Positions 9,513 through 20,385 of a stretch of DNA of 64,000 nt are shown here, in pieces (the first letter of the stretch is position 1; every line of letters begins with the position of its first letter). The notes under the pieces are model-generated. The model was not told the DNA's origin and searched no databases. It saw nothing but the letters and a program-made list of their open reading frames with translations. This DNA is from Prorocentrum cordatum (taxonomy: Eukaryota > Sar > Dinophyceae > Prorocentrales > Prorocentraceae): contig CAUYUJ010021671.1 of the NCBI GenBank assembly GCA_963575745.1, positions 286,688-350,687 of the forward strand. Reading direction: 5' to 3'. The translations under genes were made by a program, and so were the position numbers.

Positions 9513-12500
9513 TCACTCTGCAAAAGAATCCGAATTCGTCCTCCCCTCCAGACCAGACGGAACCAAGGGCACGGGTGGCCTCGGGGTCTGGGGGGAGGAA
9601 CTCTGAGCAGGAGACGGATCAGGCCTAGCGACTTGCACGAGACGGCCCCCCCCACCCGACTCGAACGACGCCTCAACCACACCAACACTCTGGTCCTCCG
9701 CCTCCTGCTCAATATCATCAAGGTGCAAAACTTGGCACGTTACCCCAGCAAGCTTGGGGTGCAGCCCACGGCTGAGCGACCGCAACACAGCAGAATAATA
9801 TTTACTGAACTTGCCTTTCACCTCTGGCCTACACTCGTCCCGAAGCTTCTTAAACTGACCACCACATGTGTACCCGAAACATCTCATGCACAGATGGTTT
9901 CGTTGGAGCATTCCAGACCAATCACCCGATGACCACGGTCCTGGAAACCGAGAGCCACAGACGGCAATACACCAGAGCACTTGCCTGCGTGGGGTCTGGC
10001 TTGCTGACGCTTGAACTGAAGGCACGCTTGGCAACGCCACAAAGTGCGGCGCCAGTGCCACTGGCGGGCGACTGAATTAGGCTCCACCTTGGCTACAGGC
10101 TCTGACTGCCTGTACCAGGGCACACTGGTCAGATCCAGTTTTGGCCAGAGGGGGAGGAGGGAGTAGGCGAGCTTACACACCTTCCTAGCTGCAGTCGTGA
10201 GGCGCGAAACCTCCTGCAGCTCAGATGGCGAGGGCTGTGGGTGGGAAGCTGCGCCCTGCTTAGCAGCTTGGTCAACTGCATCATTCCCTCTCTTGCAGAA
10301 ACGTTCATAATCTGTTAGCTCGTCGCTGTCCTTGACATGCGCACGAACCTTCACAACTCGAGAAAAAAGAGAATTCCTCTTCAGAAACATGCCAGCATAT
10401 GGTCTCTTATAGTGAGTCTGCCTAACACCAGGCTGAGCAAACTGCTTGACTACATTACTGCAATCACTGTAGCCCACGGATGGGCCAACAAGAAACTCAT
10501 TTGAGGCATCGTAGGCGCCGAACTCTCCAGCCTGGGACGTTTGCGGGAGGTGGGCCCAGATCGGGCCCCAAATGGAACAAACATGCTCTAGGTCACCATT
10601 GAAAACAGCCAAACCCCAACCAGCCCTGTTGAATTCAGGAACATCGCACTTGGTCTGGGACCCGTCAAAAAACACATGCCCTGAGATCTCAGTACTGGTC
10701 GAGGTCGAATCAGCCCAAGACACTGAAATTGTGGACTCCTTGGCGGGCGGCGGCAGCTTGTCACCTGGATGCGGGAAACACGCCTTGGTATAGAGCTGGA
10801 AATCCTCCTGATCAGGCTGGGCCTCCAGAGCATTCTGCACGAACTGTAGGTCAACGATCTCCAATCTACGATCTTCGTCGACTGGGCACTGATATAACCG
10901 ATGCTGGATCGTATCAGGAGCACTTTTATACAGCGCACAGAGGAGATCGTCACCTTCTAAGGCGTAGCCTGGAGCCTGCGCACGGGTCTTCGTCCACAAC
11001 CCGTCACAGGCAAAACACTTGAGCGAGCCTTTCTGCAAAGGCGTAAGCCTCCTGGACCTGAGCTGCTGCTTGACGACGTCGAAACATGACCTGCCTTCGA
11101 ACCCCAGCTTTTGTTCATAATACTTCTCCAAGGGCCTCAGGACCCCTTGGTGCAGATGCCTCTTGATGAGTTTTGGGGAGGTGGTGGTGAGACTGATTTC
11201 CACCCCTGCGTCCGTGACCAGGGTCGCGAAGTCGGCCATGGACCAACCAATCCTCTCCAAGGAAAAGCGAGCAGCTGACAAAGGACCTGAGCGACTGCAC
11301 CACGTAGCGTTACCTGCAGCAAACGCGGAGGTCCACGCCTCTCTCAGCTGGCTAAAAGGAACGCAAACTCGAACTCACGCAGCTGATTAGACCAACTTTC
11401 TTTAGCATACCTGACCACAGGAGAGACAGTCTTCAGAACCTTTTTCCTCTGCTGATGTTCAGGGCCCTGTTTGGGAAGCCTGCGCGGACGACCGACGGTG
11501 TCGTCTATGCCAAGATTGACAGCAGATGAGACTGAACTACCACTCAAGCCTCCAAAGAACTTGCGCAACTCCTGACCGAGCTCCGGGGACGAGGAGATGA
11601 GGGCGGCCTTGTCCTCCGAGATCCTGCTGCGCAACTCGGTCCTAACAATGTCCGCTAGCATTGCCGCAGACTCCTTGATGTGCCCTGTTACATGCCTTTC
11701 TGAACCTACAGCCGATAAACCATAGTCGTCAATGTAAGCATGGAAGTACAGCTGCTTAGGAAGAACCCGCATATCCAGGGCAAGGATCAGAAAGATTCTG
11801 ACACATGTTGTAGCTATAGAGCAACCAGCTATAACACCCAGGGTAGCATAGTGTGGACCATTCACCAGAGTGGAAAGCGATACAAACCTTGGCCCGCGAT
11901 AAGCACTGACAGCTAACCTGATCAGACAACGAGGGAAAGCCCGCATGCCCGCCCGAGCCAGGAGAACATCTAAGGGATTCCTTTCGTAGAACTTGTAGAG
12001 GTCCCAGAGCACGCTAACAGCTACGTCTCCCCTCCTGACTCCTAGCTCTGACCTCGCTGCCTGGCGCCAGACGGCGTCGCTGGCCCCGCAGAAGGCAGAG
12101 GCAGCAAGATATGATCTGGCGTTCTTGGCCGCCCAGGAACTGCGTACATTCCCGCGGGCCCTTCCCCAGATCCTACACACTGCACTGCATAACCCTATGG
12201 GGCGATATCCCCCCGAGGGCCCCTCCAGCATAAACAGAACGATGGCTCTAATTTGTCACGGAAGCATAGACGTGGACTCCATGATATTATAGCGGATGGA
12301 GAGCGCGAGAAGAAAAGGCCCCGAAAGGGAACAACTATGCTTGCAGTGAAAACCATCGATACACACAGCCGAAAATTTGCAATAACTCCTGGAAATATCT
12401 CTGAGCGCCTCAGGAGACGATAAATCCAAGGGGCCCTGGTACTCGATAGGCTTATCCTCGGGCTCCTCCTGAAAACTTTCCCAACTATTGGCGCAATTCA

Positions 12501-14133
12501 AGGCCTCCGAAGCGAGTAAGCTGCACGGGTCGGCTAGGACCTGGCCGTGAGATGACAAGGTGGTCGTAGGCGCCCAGGGGGCCTGTTCCTTATTCCAGGA
12601 ATGTGCACGCCTGCCACCAGCATCGATGCCATCCAGCAGCCAGGCTCGCCAAGAACGCTGTGCAGCGACTTTAGCCTGACCAGCGTACTTCTCGAGAGAC
12701 GCGGAAAGAGCAGCCTCCAGTTCCTCCAGATACTCCAGACGCTTCTCCTGGAGATCCTGGGAACCACAGGAGCCCAAGAGAACCTGAATCTTCTGAATCT
12801 CACCCTGGCAATCCTGCAACTTATCCTTAACATTCTCTGGAGGATCCAAGATAGACTGAATATACGGCTTGCAAGCCTGATAGCCTGCTCCAGCAGCTAG
12901 CACAGAGCGGAGCCCAGCGACCGCCTTGCACAGCCAGCGGAAGCCGACGATGCCAGGCTGCCTGACCTCGCGACGGCGCCGATCCGAGCCGAAAATGTTG
13001 ACCCAGGTGAGCTTCGGCGGTCTACCTCGCAGGCCAGGTGACTGCAACTGCTCGAAACGCGAAGAGGCCAGCTCCACTTCAGTTGCATCTGCCCAGAGAT
13101 GATACAAGGTATCCAAATGACGTTGCATGTCTGAACGTTTGGCACGCTTCTGTACTAGATCCAAACCGTGGCGGGCGCAATCCAGCACCACTTCAGCAGA
13201 CGGAGGCTCACATGCAGGCCCGATGGGAACCTCAACCTGGATCTTGGGGATCTTCGCGAACGACAGGGCGCATAACGAAGCCGCATCTGGATAGAAGGTG
13301 ATAGTAGACGGATAATGCGTCTTGATGTCTGACCCATGATCGACCAATACCTGCGAGATAGACTTTGTGAGCCCCGATGAAGCCACAAAGTAATCATACA
13401 TACTGAGCTGACCCCCAGATCCCAGGAAAGTCCCAGGAACATCTGGCTAGACGATGTTGGACGACAGCTTGGAAGCAAACATGCTAGACTTGAGCGTGTC
13501 TGGCAACATGTTGTACTCAGCCCCCAGCACGAAGGGCTTGTCGGAAACTTCGATCGCACTGCCCGCGTCCGCAAGCAACTGGAGATTGCGATCTGAATTC
13601 CCTTCTGAATCATGAAGATATGGGCTGAGAAGCAGAACAGTGTGACCCCCTGGAATCTGCGCGCACCCCTGGATGGCCCTGCCAGGAACCAAAATCGAAC
13701 CACCTTCAAGAGTATACAAACCCAGGGCCGGCTTCAGCAGAATGGCGACGCCTCCAGAGGCGCCGCCTCCAGGAGACGAGAGAGCGGGCGCAAAGAGCCC
13801 ACGCCGCCCATTAGACCAGGCCCATTTAGATGCTTCTCCTATGGATTCGCTATCCCGCAGCCTGTGCTCTTGCACAAGGACATCATGTGACGAAGTAGAC
13901 CCAGGCCAGGACTTGATCGAAGACCAGGCCGTGCAATTCGCAGCATCTACTGACAGCGCAAAATTGGGAGATTCGGGCATGGTGGGGATGGCTAAAAACT
14001 CATTACCAAAACTGGGCCCTGGGGGCCTACGTGAAACATAGCATTGCCCCCACTGCTCGCGCTTATTCCTCGGGTTCGCTCGCAGGGGGGGAGACCCTTT
14101 GCTGGTCCAAACAACGGGCTCGCTCACGCACAT
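9513..14133 (-). pseudogene. LINE ORF2: endonuclease, reverse transcriptase, RNase H (broken)
   Basis: One frame carries the endonuclease/exonuclease/phosphatase domain (VLVQEHRL, GGVAILL, GAEYNM) from about 13980, then TAG at 13447-13449. The same frame resumes (YDYFVASSG) and meets TGA at 12256-12258, where copy 2 has Met. It resumes again with the fingers motif GYRPIGL and the catalytic YIDDYGLSA. The frame shifts near 11345 in a T run. The next frame holds a knuckle in which the second Cys of copy 2 is lost (CALY instead of CSLC), and an RNase H domain with FFDGS, GEFGAYDA, YSDCSN and GNDAVD. A second shift near 9885 leads to a Cys-rich tail (CMRC) ending at 9513. ORF2 could start at ATG 14133, overlapping ORF1 by 71 nt. 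It cannot make a full-length protein without repair or recoding. Confidence 0.9.
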
Positions 14134-15193
14134 CGACCTTACTCGGTGGCGTCGCGGGCTGTTGCCCGTCCAAGCTTGGGCCCTTCGGTGCAGAGTCGGA
14201 GGAAGCTCCTTCTCCAGCCGCGGGCGGGCCTCCAGCCCCTCCGGCAGCAGGCGGCGCAGGCTCAGGCGGGGCTCCTCCAGCGACTCCAGCGGCCGCGGCA
14301 GGCTCAGAGGCCTTCCGCTTCTTCTGGAGCCTATTGAGGTGGTCTGCGTGGGCCGCCTTGATAGCGTCGAGTTTCTTGATGCAGTTGCCGAAGAGGGAAG
14401 TGACCATCCGCTGGAGGCCCGTCTCCAACTCCTCGGCTCGCTTGTCAATGGTCTTGCGATCCTGCTCTGGGATCTCGTAGTCCTCCAAGTCGGCGAATAG
14501 ACCTAAGATGTCGAACTCGATAGCATTGCCGTCCATAATGTTGCGCAGCTGCAGCACAGGAATCGCAGGAGCACCAGCTTGAGCCTTGTGCGTCTCTGCG
14601 TGAAGTTGGCCGACAAGCAGGTTGTGTAACTCATCCTGTTCTGCAAGCTCCGCTCGAAGTTTGCTGCGTTCTTCCTTCTTGTTGACAACGCGCTGCTCCC
14701 ATTTGTCCAGTGCGTCCAATTCCTTAGCAAGCTTGTGCTCCAGGGCTTGTACCTGCCGGTGAGCAAGATTGATTTGCTGCTGGAGTGGCTGGACTGGGAC
14801 AAAGGCTTTCTTCTGGGCATCAACCTTATCCTGGTACTGCTTTGCCAGGGCTGTGTCCCCCAGCTTGTTCGCCAAGGACACCATCTGCTCCAGCTCTGAT
14901 GCCTGGCCGCCAGCACCGCCAGCGACTGGGCCAGGAGGAAGAGGTTGAGGTTGGCCAGCTGCATTCCCCACGTGGCGGGTGGGAGGCTCATGCTGACCGC
15001 GAATCGTGATGCAGTGCTTACAGAACCAGAAATGCGGCTTGTTCTTCGCACAGCGGCGTTTAGGATTGAGGCACACCAAATTGCCAGCAGGATGAGACTG
15101 GCCGACACCTCCTCCTGCATTCGCCCAGGCGCGGCCCCCTCCGCCAGCCGCCGCAGCTGCGCGGGGAGCCCGCCAGGGAGGCGCGCCAGGCAT
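14063..15193 (-). CDS. LINE ORF1 nucleic-acid-binding protein
   Basis: 376 residues from ATG 15193. The open frame extends further upstream but without an ATG. The order is a Gly/Ala-rich N-terminus, a zinc finger of pattern C-x6-C-x9-C-x2-C ending FWFCKHC, a Pro/Gly linker, and a long Gln/Glu/Lys-rich coiled coil from about SELEQMVSLANKLGD. A charged segment with KKRKASEP follows, then a Pro/Ala-rich C-terminus. The finger and coiled-coil register match ORF1 of copy 2. In LINEs the first ORF binds the element RNA and often multimerises through a coiled coil; that role is inferred here from architecture. The frame is intact. Its 3' end overlaps ORF2, so ORF2 translation would need reinitiation or similar. 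Confidence 0.85.
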   Translation of the reverse strand: MPGAPPWRAPRAAAAAGGGGRAWANAGGGVGQSHPAGNLVCLNPKRRCAKNKPHFWFCKHCITIRGQHEPPTRHVGNAAGQPQPLPPGPVAGGAGGQASELEQMVSLANKLGDTALAKQYQDKVDAQKKAFVPVQPLQQQINLAHRQVQALEHKLAKELDALDKWEQRVVNKKEERSKLRAELAEQDELHNLLVGQLHAETHKAQAGAPAIPVLQLRNIMDGNAIEFDILGLFADLEDYEIPEQDRKTIDKRAEELETGLQRMVTSLFGNCIKKLDAIKAAHADHLNRLQKKRKASEPAAAAGVAGGAPPEPAPPAAGGAGGPPAAGEGASSDSAPKGPSLDGQQPATPPSKVDVRERARCLDQQRVSPPASEPEE

Positions 15194-15301
15194 TGCTTCG
15201 AACCTAGAATCGTTCAAACCGAGAGGCGAACCAACTTGGCCCGCTGACACCCAGCTGCTCTGAAGCGCAAGCGCCAGCAAGCACTGGACAGCCAAAAGGG
15301 C

Positions 15302-15323
15302 CCTGAGCCAAAATGGCTACGGA
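15302..15323 (-). other. Relic of the dinoflagellate spliced leader
   Basis: The minus strand reads TCCGTAGCCATTTTGGCTCA then GG. The dinoflagellate spliced leader is DCCGTAGCCATTTTGGC then TCAAG, so 21 of 22 positions agree. It lies exactly at the 5' end of the LINE and abuts (CCT)n. Such relics mark sequences copied back from trans-spliced mRNA. Confidence 0.85.
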
Positions 15324-15402
15324 GGAGGAGGGGGAGGATAACGAGGAGGAGGAGGAGGGGGAGGATGAGGAAGAGGAGGAGGAGGAGGAAAATCATAAGA
15401 AT
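15324..15402 (-). repeat. (CCT)n flanking the LINE 5' end
   Basis: AGG units on the plus strand with GAT/GAA interruptions, directly touching the spliced-leader relic. This is the other half of the presumed target microsatellite. Confidence 0.85.
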
Positions 15403-15651
15403 AAGGCCCTTGGGGGTCGAGGTCACGACGCCTAGAAAAAGGCAGGGCGACCCCTGGGTGAACATGCGGATGCAGGCCCTCTTGACTGCCCATCGGGGAG
15501 TGCCTGGCGCGCGCTGCCTTAGCAGCTGCGCCGTAGCGGGGAGACCCTGCCCTGGGTGGCTGGATGGCGGACGCAAGCGGCCCTGGGCGTTCCCCGACTG
15601 GGACGCGCCCGAGGCCAGTGAGAGCAATTCCGCCCCCCCGCCCCCCCGCCC

Positions 15652-15712
<61 letters not shown>

Positions 15713-15849
15713 AACAAATGGCGGCCTGCTGCTGCTGAACTGAGTGGGAGCCCGCCTGCCGCTAGTCGGCTACTCTCCGTCGCTAGTTAGCCTCATTGGC
15801 AAGAGAATGCTGGGCGGGAAAGCTTCTGGCGCTGGCAGGCCGGGCTCCT
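15403..15849. other. Unassigned stretch with (GA)n
   Basis: A pure (GA)n run occupies about 15656-15710. A plus-strand open frame at 15365-15655 precedes it but shows no domain. Confidence 0.5.
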
Positions 15850-16695
15850 CTAAACATAGGGCAGACTGTTGGCTGGTCGCGACGCGCAGCCGAGTCCCAA
15901 CCCCGCCTTCTCTGCGACCGACGGGTCGCGGAAGCGAGGGTCCCCGCTCGGGCTCGGCGCGCTCGGCTCCGCTGGAATGCCTGGCGGGGGCGGGGGCTGG
16001 AGCTGCAGCTGCGTCGGCAACACTTTCACGTACGGCGTACACCCCTGGATGGACGTGCTAGGATTCGTGCACTTCGGGCGCTGCTGCGTGCCACTGTTGC
16101 GCGGCTGCTGCGGGCTGTCGAGACTGCTCTGATCCACCGCCGCCACCTCGTCGTAGCCCCAGCCGTTGTCACTCTCCGCCCACTTGGTAGAATGGCCTTC
16201 CAGCTCGTCGATCTGGAGCCTCGTGTAGTCTAGCTCCTACGGGCAGGGGCCCTGGTGGAGCCTGCTCTGGCTGCCGAGGATGCTCTCAACGCCGCGGCAG
16301 TGCTCAATGGCCCTGCTGTTATCGTCGAGCTGCTGCCTCAAGAGCTCCGTCACATGAGTGCGCTCGAGCTCCTCATACTGATTCGGGCTCGTGCTGGCGG
16401 CGATCCCAGTCAAACTCATGGTTATGCACTCCTTCTGCTTGTAGAGGCCGTAGAACACCATCTCGTTGTGCTGGATGATGTCGCCGTGCTCGCTGGTGCT
16501 CTGCAGCGTCTTGTAGGAGGTCTCCAGGCGGCACTGCATTGTTCCGGAGACCTGGTCGCCTGGACCGCCGCTGCGCTTAGCAGGTTTCTGGATCGTCACC
16601 TGGTCCATCGTCGTCGCCGCCTCTTGCACAAGCGTTGTCGGCTGGGCCGCAACGGCCGCTGCCGCCCAAGGGGTCGGGCTGCGCTGCTGCGCCAT
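15850..16695 (-). pseudogene. Unrecognised ORF interrupted by one in-frame stop
   Basis: From ATG 16695 the minus strand is open for 152 codons to TAG at 16237-16239. The same frame then stays open for about 130 more codons to 15850. The first part is rich in polar and helical sequence (NQYEELERTHVTELLRQQL). The part after the stop begins ELDYTRLQIDELEGH and grades into a Pro/Ser-rich end. The long same-frame continuation suggests one protein of about 280 residues broken by a nonsense change, or an unspotted small intron. I do not recognise the family. Confidence 0.4.
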
Positions 16696-18110
16696 GCCGA
16701 CGTGGCGCAGGTGTCGGTGGCTCCAAGTGAACCCTCGCGTGGGAGGGTGCCGAAAGGCTCGGGTCGAGTGGAAAAGGCTGCGGTAGGAGACGGACCTGGG
16801 TAGCGTTGGAGTCGGAGCCTGTCACCTTGCACTCCTGGCCTAGCCGGGTTGTTTCCTGAGCTGGGGGAACACATCGAAGCATGAGAAATCGGGCGTAGGT
16901 CCGTAGTTGTGTCGATGTGGTGGGGGAAGGTGAGGGGTCAGGCAGAAGCTTAGGCGTCCTGGCAAGTCCACCACATGGTACTTGATGTCCTGGCTCGATC
17001 CTGGTTCGGCTTCCCCCTTGACTCCTGAGGCCCAGCAGAGGGTGGTCCCTTTGGAGGCCCTTGATTGTCCCCTATGGTGGGTGGGGTAGGTGAGCACCGA
17101 TCTCGGTCCGCAGTCTTCTCGCTGGTGGATCCCATACGTAGGTAGGTCCACATTCGTACACGTACGCGTATATCCTGCTGTCGTGAGGTCCTGATCACAG
17201 TAGCTGTCTGCCTGGTCCTGCATCTGAGGCCAATGTGCCGAATAGTGATGAATGTAGCGGTGGGGGGTAGAAAGCAAAAATGTGAAAGCCGGTTGGCAGA
17301 TAGTGTTAGCCAACCTTTTCTCATTGTTGTCCCATGGCCTGATAATGCTCCCTCGAACGTTGTTCCCGATAGTTGGTCGCCATACGTAATATTTCCGCTA
17401 TGCGGCCCGCAAAACGTGAAGTTTTTCTCGTAGTGCCGTACATCGCTCGAGGTCGCTGCTGATCTGCATCGCGAGTTGTTCTTCTCTGGTGTTCGGCGGG
17501 ACTGAAGGCGGCCAATCGCTGGATGGCCTTGGTCTCGTGGGTCCTGCAGAGGCGCTCGGGGCCTGCAACTGCTGTCGGCTGAGGGCTGCTGGGTTTCTCT
17601 GGTGGCTTACTGGCTGGCTCACTGTCCGCGGCGCCTGCTGAGCTTGGCCTCGGCGACCCTCGCGAAGCCCGTCTTCGGGACTCCTGAGCGGCTTTTCTTG
17701 GCGCCCCAAATACGCCAGCGCCAGTCCCAAGGCCTGCTTGAACACGTCCTCCTTGAAGCCTAGGATCCTCTCGCACGCCCTGCACGACGGCGACGTATTT
17801 ATCGTGTACATGGCCCCGGCCCTGCGCTGCTCCGTCTCCATCTCCTCCTCCGACGGCTTGTACGCCCCTGGATATTGCACTGCAGGCGGACTTCCGCCAC
17901 GAACGTTGGTCCCCGTGGCTGGTCCAGCTGCTCCATGAACTCCGTGAGGGTCTTGGTCACGTGTGCTGCGTCGGCTGGTCGTTGTCCTGCACCTTGGTCT
18001 CGAGCGCCTCCACGATCCCCTCCACGAAGGCCGCCGCGACGTGGCCGTGAGGAGGTCCATATCCGTGGCTCTTGCCCTTGGCCTTCACCCCTTCCTGCCG
18101 TACTCGCGGC
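16696..18110 (-). pseudogene. Decayed coding-like region, unknown protein
   Basis: Protein-like segments on the minus strand lie in different frames. One near 18050-17970 contains AAAFVEGIVEALETKVQDND. Another near 17960-17890 contains VTKTLTEFMEQLD. A third, 17880-17398, carries a CxxC motif (SCRACERILGFKEDVFKQ) and ends in a Pro/Gln-rich tail. The frame changes could be introns or indels. It lies directly upstream of the ORF at 16695-15850 on the same strand and may be part of the same gene. Confidence 0.3.
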
Positions 18111-18123
18111 CTGTCTCTATGGG

Positions 18124-18233
18124 GAGGAAGAGGAGGAGGAGAAGAAGGAGGATGAGGAGGAGGAGAAGAAGGAGGAGGAGGAGGAGAAGAAGGAGGAGGA
18201 GGAGGAGGAGGACAAGGAGGAGGATGTCTCCTG
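18124..18233 (+). repeat. (GGA/GAA)n tract
   Basis: GGA and GAA units over about 110 bp. Confidence 0.9.
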
Positions 18234-18284
18234 ACGTCGCATCTCAAGGGCCAGCGCACCACAAATCCGCCTGCCCTGCCTCGG

Positions 18285-18407
18285 CGGCGCGCCCGGGAGG
18301 GGCGCGAGAGAGGGCCGCCTGCTCAGAAGGCGGCGCGGCGGCGGAGGATCTTGGAGAGCTTCTCACAAGGCCGGAGGCCTTCTCGGCCTTCCGGGACTTC
18401 CGAGAGG
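18285..18407 (+). repeat. Family I element I3
   Basis: Begins GGCGGCGCGCCCGGGAGG and carries CTTCTCA.AAGG motifs. Related copies are at 39682-39830 and 57757-57930 (NAC alpha intron 1). Confidence 0.5.
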
Positions 18408-18656
18408 GCTGCGCCACGCCGAGAGCGCTCGCGAGGTGCCTGGATCGTCCCGAACGGCTCATCTGGAGAGCCGAGCTAGGACACGAAGACGAAGGGTCTC
18501 AACGACTGGCAGAGGGGGTGGGCCTTCTCGGAAGGCTGAGGAGGCCCACCCCTCTGCTTGCCGTTGAGACCCTTTGTCTTCGAGTCATAGCTCGGCTCTC
18601 CAGAGGCCGTTCGGGACGATCCAGGCACCCCTGGAGCGCTCTCGGCGTGGCGCAGC
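18408..18656. repeat. Long hairpin: inverted repeat with 115-bp arms and 18-bp loop
   Basis: The left arm 18408-18524 (GCTGCGCCACGCCGAGAGCG to GAGGGGGTGGGCC) pairs with the right arm 18543-18656 (GGCCCACCCCTCT to CTCGGCGTGGCGCAGC), with a few mismatches. No open frame is preserved. This is a foldback-type structure. Confidence 0.85.
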
Positions 18657-18719
18657 TGCCGGAAAGCATCCCGAGGCTGGAGAGCATCCCGAAGTTAGGC
18701 AACCGCAGAGAGCCGACGA

Positions 18720-18975
18720 GAACGTCCGAAAATCTTGAGCCTCGAATCCCCGGGGAGGTGCCGCCGAAGGGGGGGGGGGGAGGGGGCGAGGACGGCAGCC
18801 GTGGCATCGGCGGTGTCGGCGGAGAGGCGGTGCTCGCGCCGCCGCCAACGCTCATCCCCGAAGGGGCCATCCTGGCCGAGGTACTGGCGCAGCGTGAGGG
18901 GTGCGCTCGCGCCGCCAGGGCGCGACAGGGACGAGGCTGGCCCGGCCGAGGCAGAGAGCTTCTCAGAAAGGGGGG
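18720..18975 (+). repeat. Dispersed block matching 8240-8470 in inverse orientation
   Basis: Contains GCGCAGCGTGAGGGGTGCGC and TCGGCGGTGTCGGCGGAGAGG, both present in inverse at 8240-8470. It is embedded in a plus-strand open frame (17963-19042), but changes between the copies are largely amino-acid changing, so no protein is called. Confidence 0.6.
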
Positions 18976-19017
18976 GAGCCTTCGGAACCTTCCGAGGAGG
19001 CCCGCCCCCTGGCCCCC

Positions 19018-19203
19018 CCGATATGCAACAAGCAACGCGTAGCGTGTCGACACGGAGCTCCACGCGCAGACTGGAAGCGCAGGTCTGGCGCGATGCGTTC
19101 GCCGAAGCGTGGGCCAGCGCGTGCCGAGCCAACACGCAGCGTGCTGACACGGACGCATTAAACACGGCACGTGTTGCATGTCAAGACGGGCGTACCAGGG
19201 CAG
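19018..19203 (+). repeat. Family E element E1
   Basis: Starts GATATGCAACAAGCAACGCG, includes GTAGCGTGTCGACACGGAGC and ends CAAGACGGGCGTACCAGGGC. Copies are at 50083-50265 and 52825-53007. Confidence 0.8.
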
Positions 19204-19261
19204 TTGAGCCTCTGAGCCTTCTGCGAAACTCTGGAAGATCCGGCGGCTCTGAAGCTCTCTT

Positions 19262-19482
19262 GTGAGGGGTAACGTTAGGGGGGGGATAGGGATAGGGGGG
19301 ATGCATCGACCTGGAATCGGCGATACATCGCCGATAGATCGGCGATGAGCCCCCGATGGCGAATCCGCACCTTCCTGGGCAGGCTTGGGCTATCGGGCCC
19401 CTATCAGCGATTGATGGGCGAATGGGGAATCGGTGCATCCCCCCCTATGCCTGTCCCCCTATGGTTGCCCCTGATATTGCAG
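19262..19482 (+). repeat. Family C element C2 (complete; introner-like ends)
   Basis: Left end GTGAGGGGTAACGTTAGGGG; right end CCCCTATGGTTGCCCCTGA followed by TATTGCAG. The inverted ends align over about 45 bp. The core has a palindromic TCGGCGATACATCGCCGATA. GT at the left edge and AG at 19481-19482 give canonical splice signals, but no flanking exon is recognised here. This is the best reference copy for the two interrupted copies. Confidence 0.7.
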
Positions 19483-20085
19483 CTCGAAGCCTGCTGCGGG
19501 TGCTGCAGCCGGCGCTCGCTCTCGTGCTGCCCGCCGCCCCCCCCCCTCGCTATGCGCGCGCCTGGTGGCCCGTCGGGCCCCGCGGTGGCTCGGAGCGGCT
19601 GGACCGCACGAGCCGACAGCGGCAACGGGACGGGAAGAAGTGCGAATCCCTGAGATCCTGGCGTCGCACATCCCTGCTTGAGAGGAAGTGCGAGTCCCTA
19701 AGAAAAAAAAGAATCGTGGAGTCGCAATCCAGGAGAGAGAGAGAGAGAGATAAAAAAAAAGAGAGAAAGCCTCACTGAGAGAGTGCCATCCTGGAGTCGC
19801 CGTCCTGGCCTTCGATCCCGAGAAAAAGTGCGAACCCCTGAATTTTTCTCAACGGGCATTTTCGCTCAGTTTCGGGCCTGGGGACCCTCTTCGATCGATC
19901 CGGCTCGCAAAATGACGCAGAGAGATGGGGTTATACGGCTACAGTTGCGATTTTGTTTGCGATCGTGCTTTTGGCTGCAACCTCGAATCTGAGGGATCGC
20001 GCCTGGAAGGACACCGCAGAACTAACATCGTGCGGCCCAGCCACGCACCTGCAGTGGCCACGGGCCGATAGTGCGAACTGGGCTT
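19483..20085. other. Unassigned stretch
   Basis: A GAGA/AAAA-rich patch lies at 19731-19770, and the block 19855-19928 is shared with 9048-9120. No gene recognised. Confidence 0.4.
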
Positions 20086-20279
20086 TCGGGAGCGGCCAAG
20101 AGGGGGGTGTCCAAGAGGGGGGGTGCAAATCATGTCCGGCGGCACGTGCGCGGCCCAGCGGGGGGGGCAACGTACGTAATGAAATGAGCAGAGGCGCCAT
20201 GAAATCTGGGGAAAAATCATGGCCCACGCCATGATATCCACACCCCTCTAGTCATCACCCCCCTCTTGGCCGCCACCGA
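20086..20279. mobile_element. Family H TIR element H1
   Basis: Left TCGGGAGCGGCCAAGAGGGG and right inverse of CCCCTCTTGGCCGCCACCGA. The interior carries GGCGGCACGTGCGCGGCCCA and CCATGATATCCACACC. Close relative of H2. Confidence 0.8.
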
Positions 20280-20385
20280 GGCTTGGAAGGTAATGTGATC
20301 GGGCCGAGCCTGGTCGAGTGGTCTGCCGGGATTTCGTCGCAAGCGGCTTCCTGGCATACGTCCTGTTCCTTCCCCCAGCGTGCTC

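Larger units (their letters stand above)
9209..15323 (-). mobile_element. LINE retrotransposon copy 1, inserted in (CCT)n
   Basis: Layout in element order: spliced-leader relic (15323-15302), ORF1 (15193-14063), overlapping ORF2 (14133-9513, broken), a 3' UTR of about 300 nt, five A, one T and (CCT)n. The sequence upstream of the relic is also (CCT)n on this strand. ORF1 and every ORF2 domain can be aligned with copy 2 at 31838-38484, but the proteins are clearly diverged, so these are two old lineages of one family and not a recent duplication. No target-site duplication can be defined inside a microsatellite. Confidence 0.9.

Noticed and set aside
12256-13449. Recoding or alternative genetic code to explain TAG and TGA inside the copy 1 ORF2
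   Set aside because: Frameshifts are present in the same ORF, both stop types occur, and copy 2 has ordinary codons at these sites. Decay is simpler.
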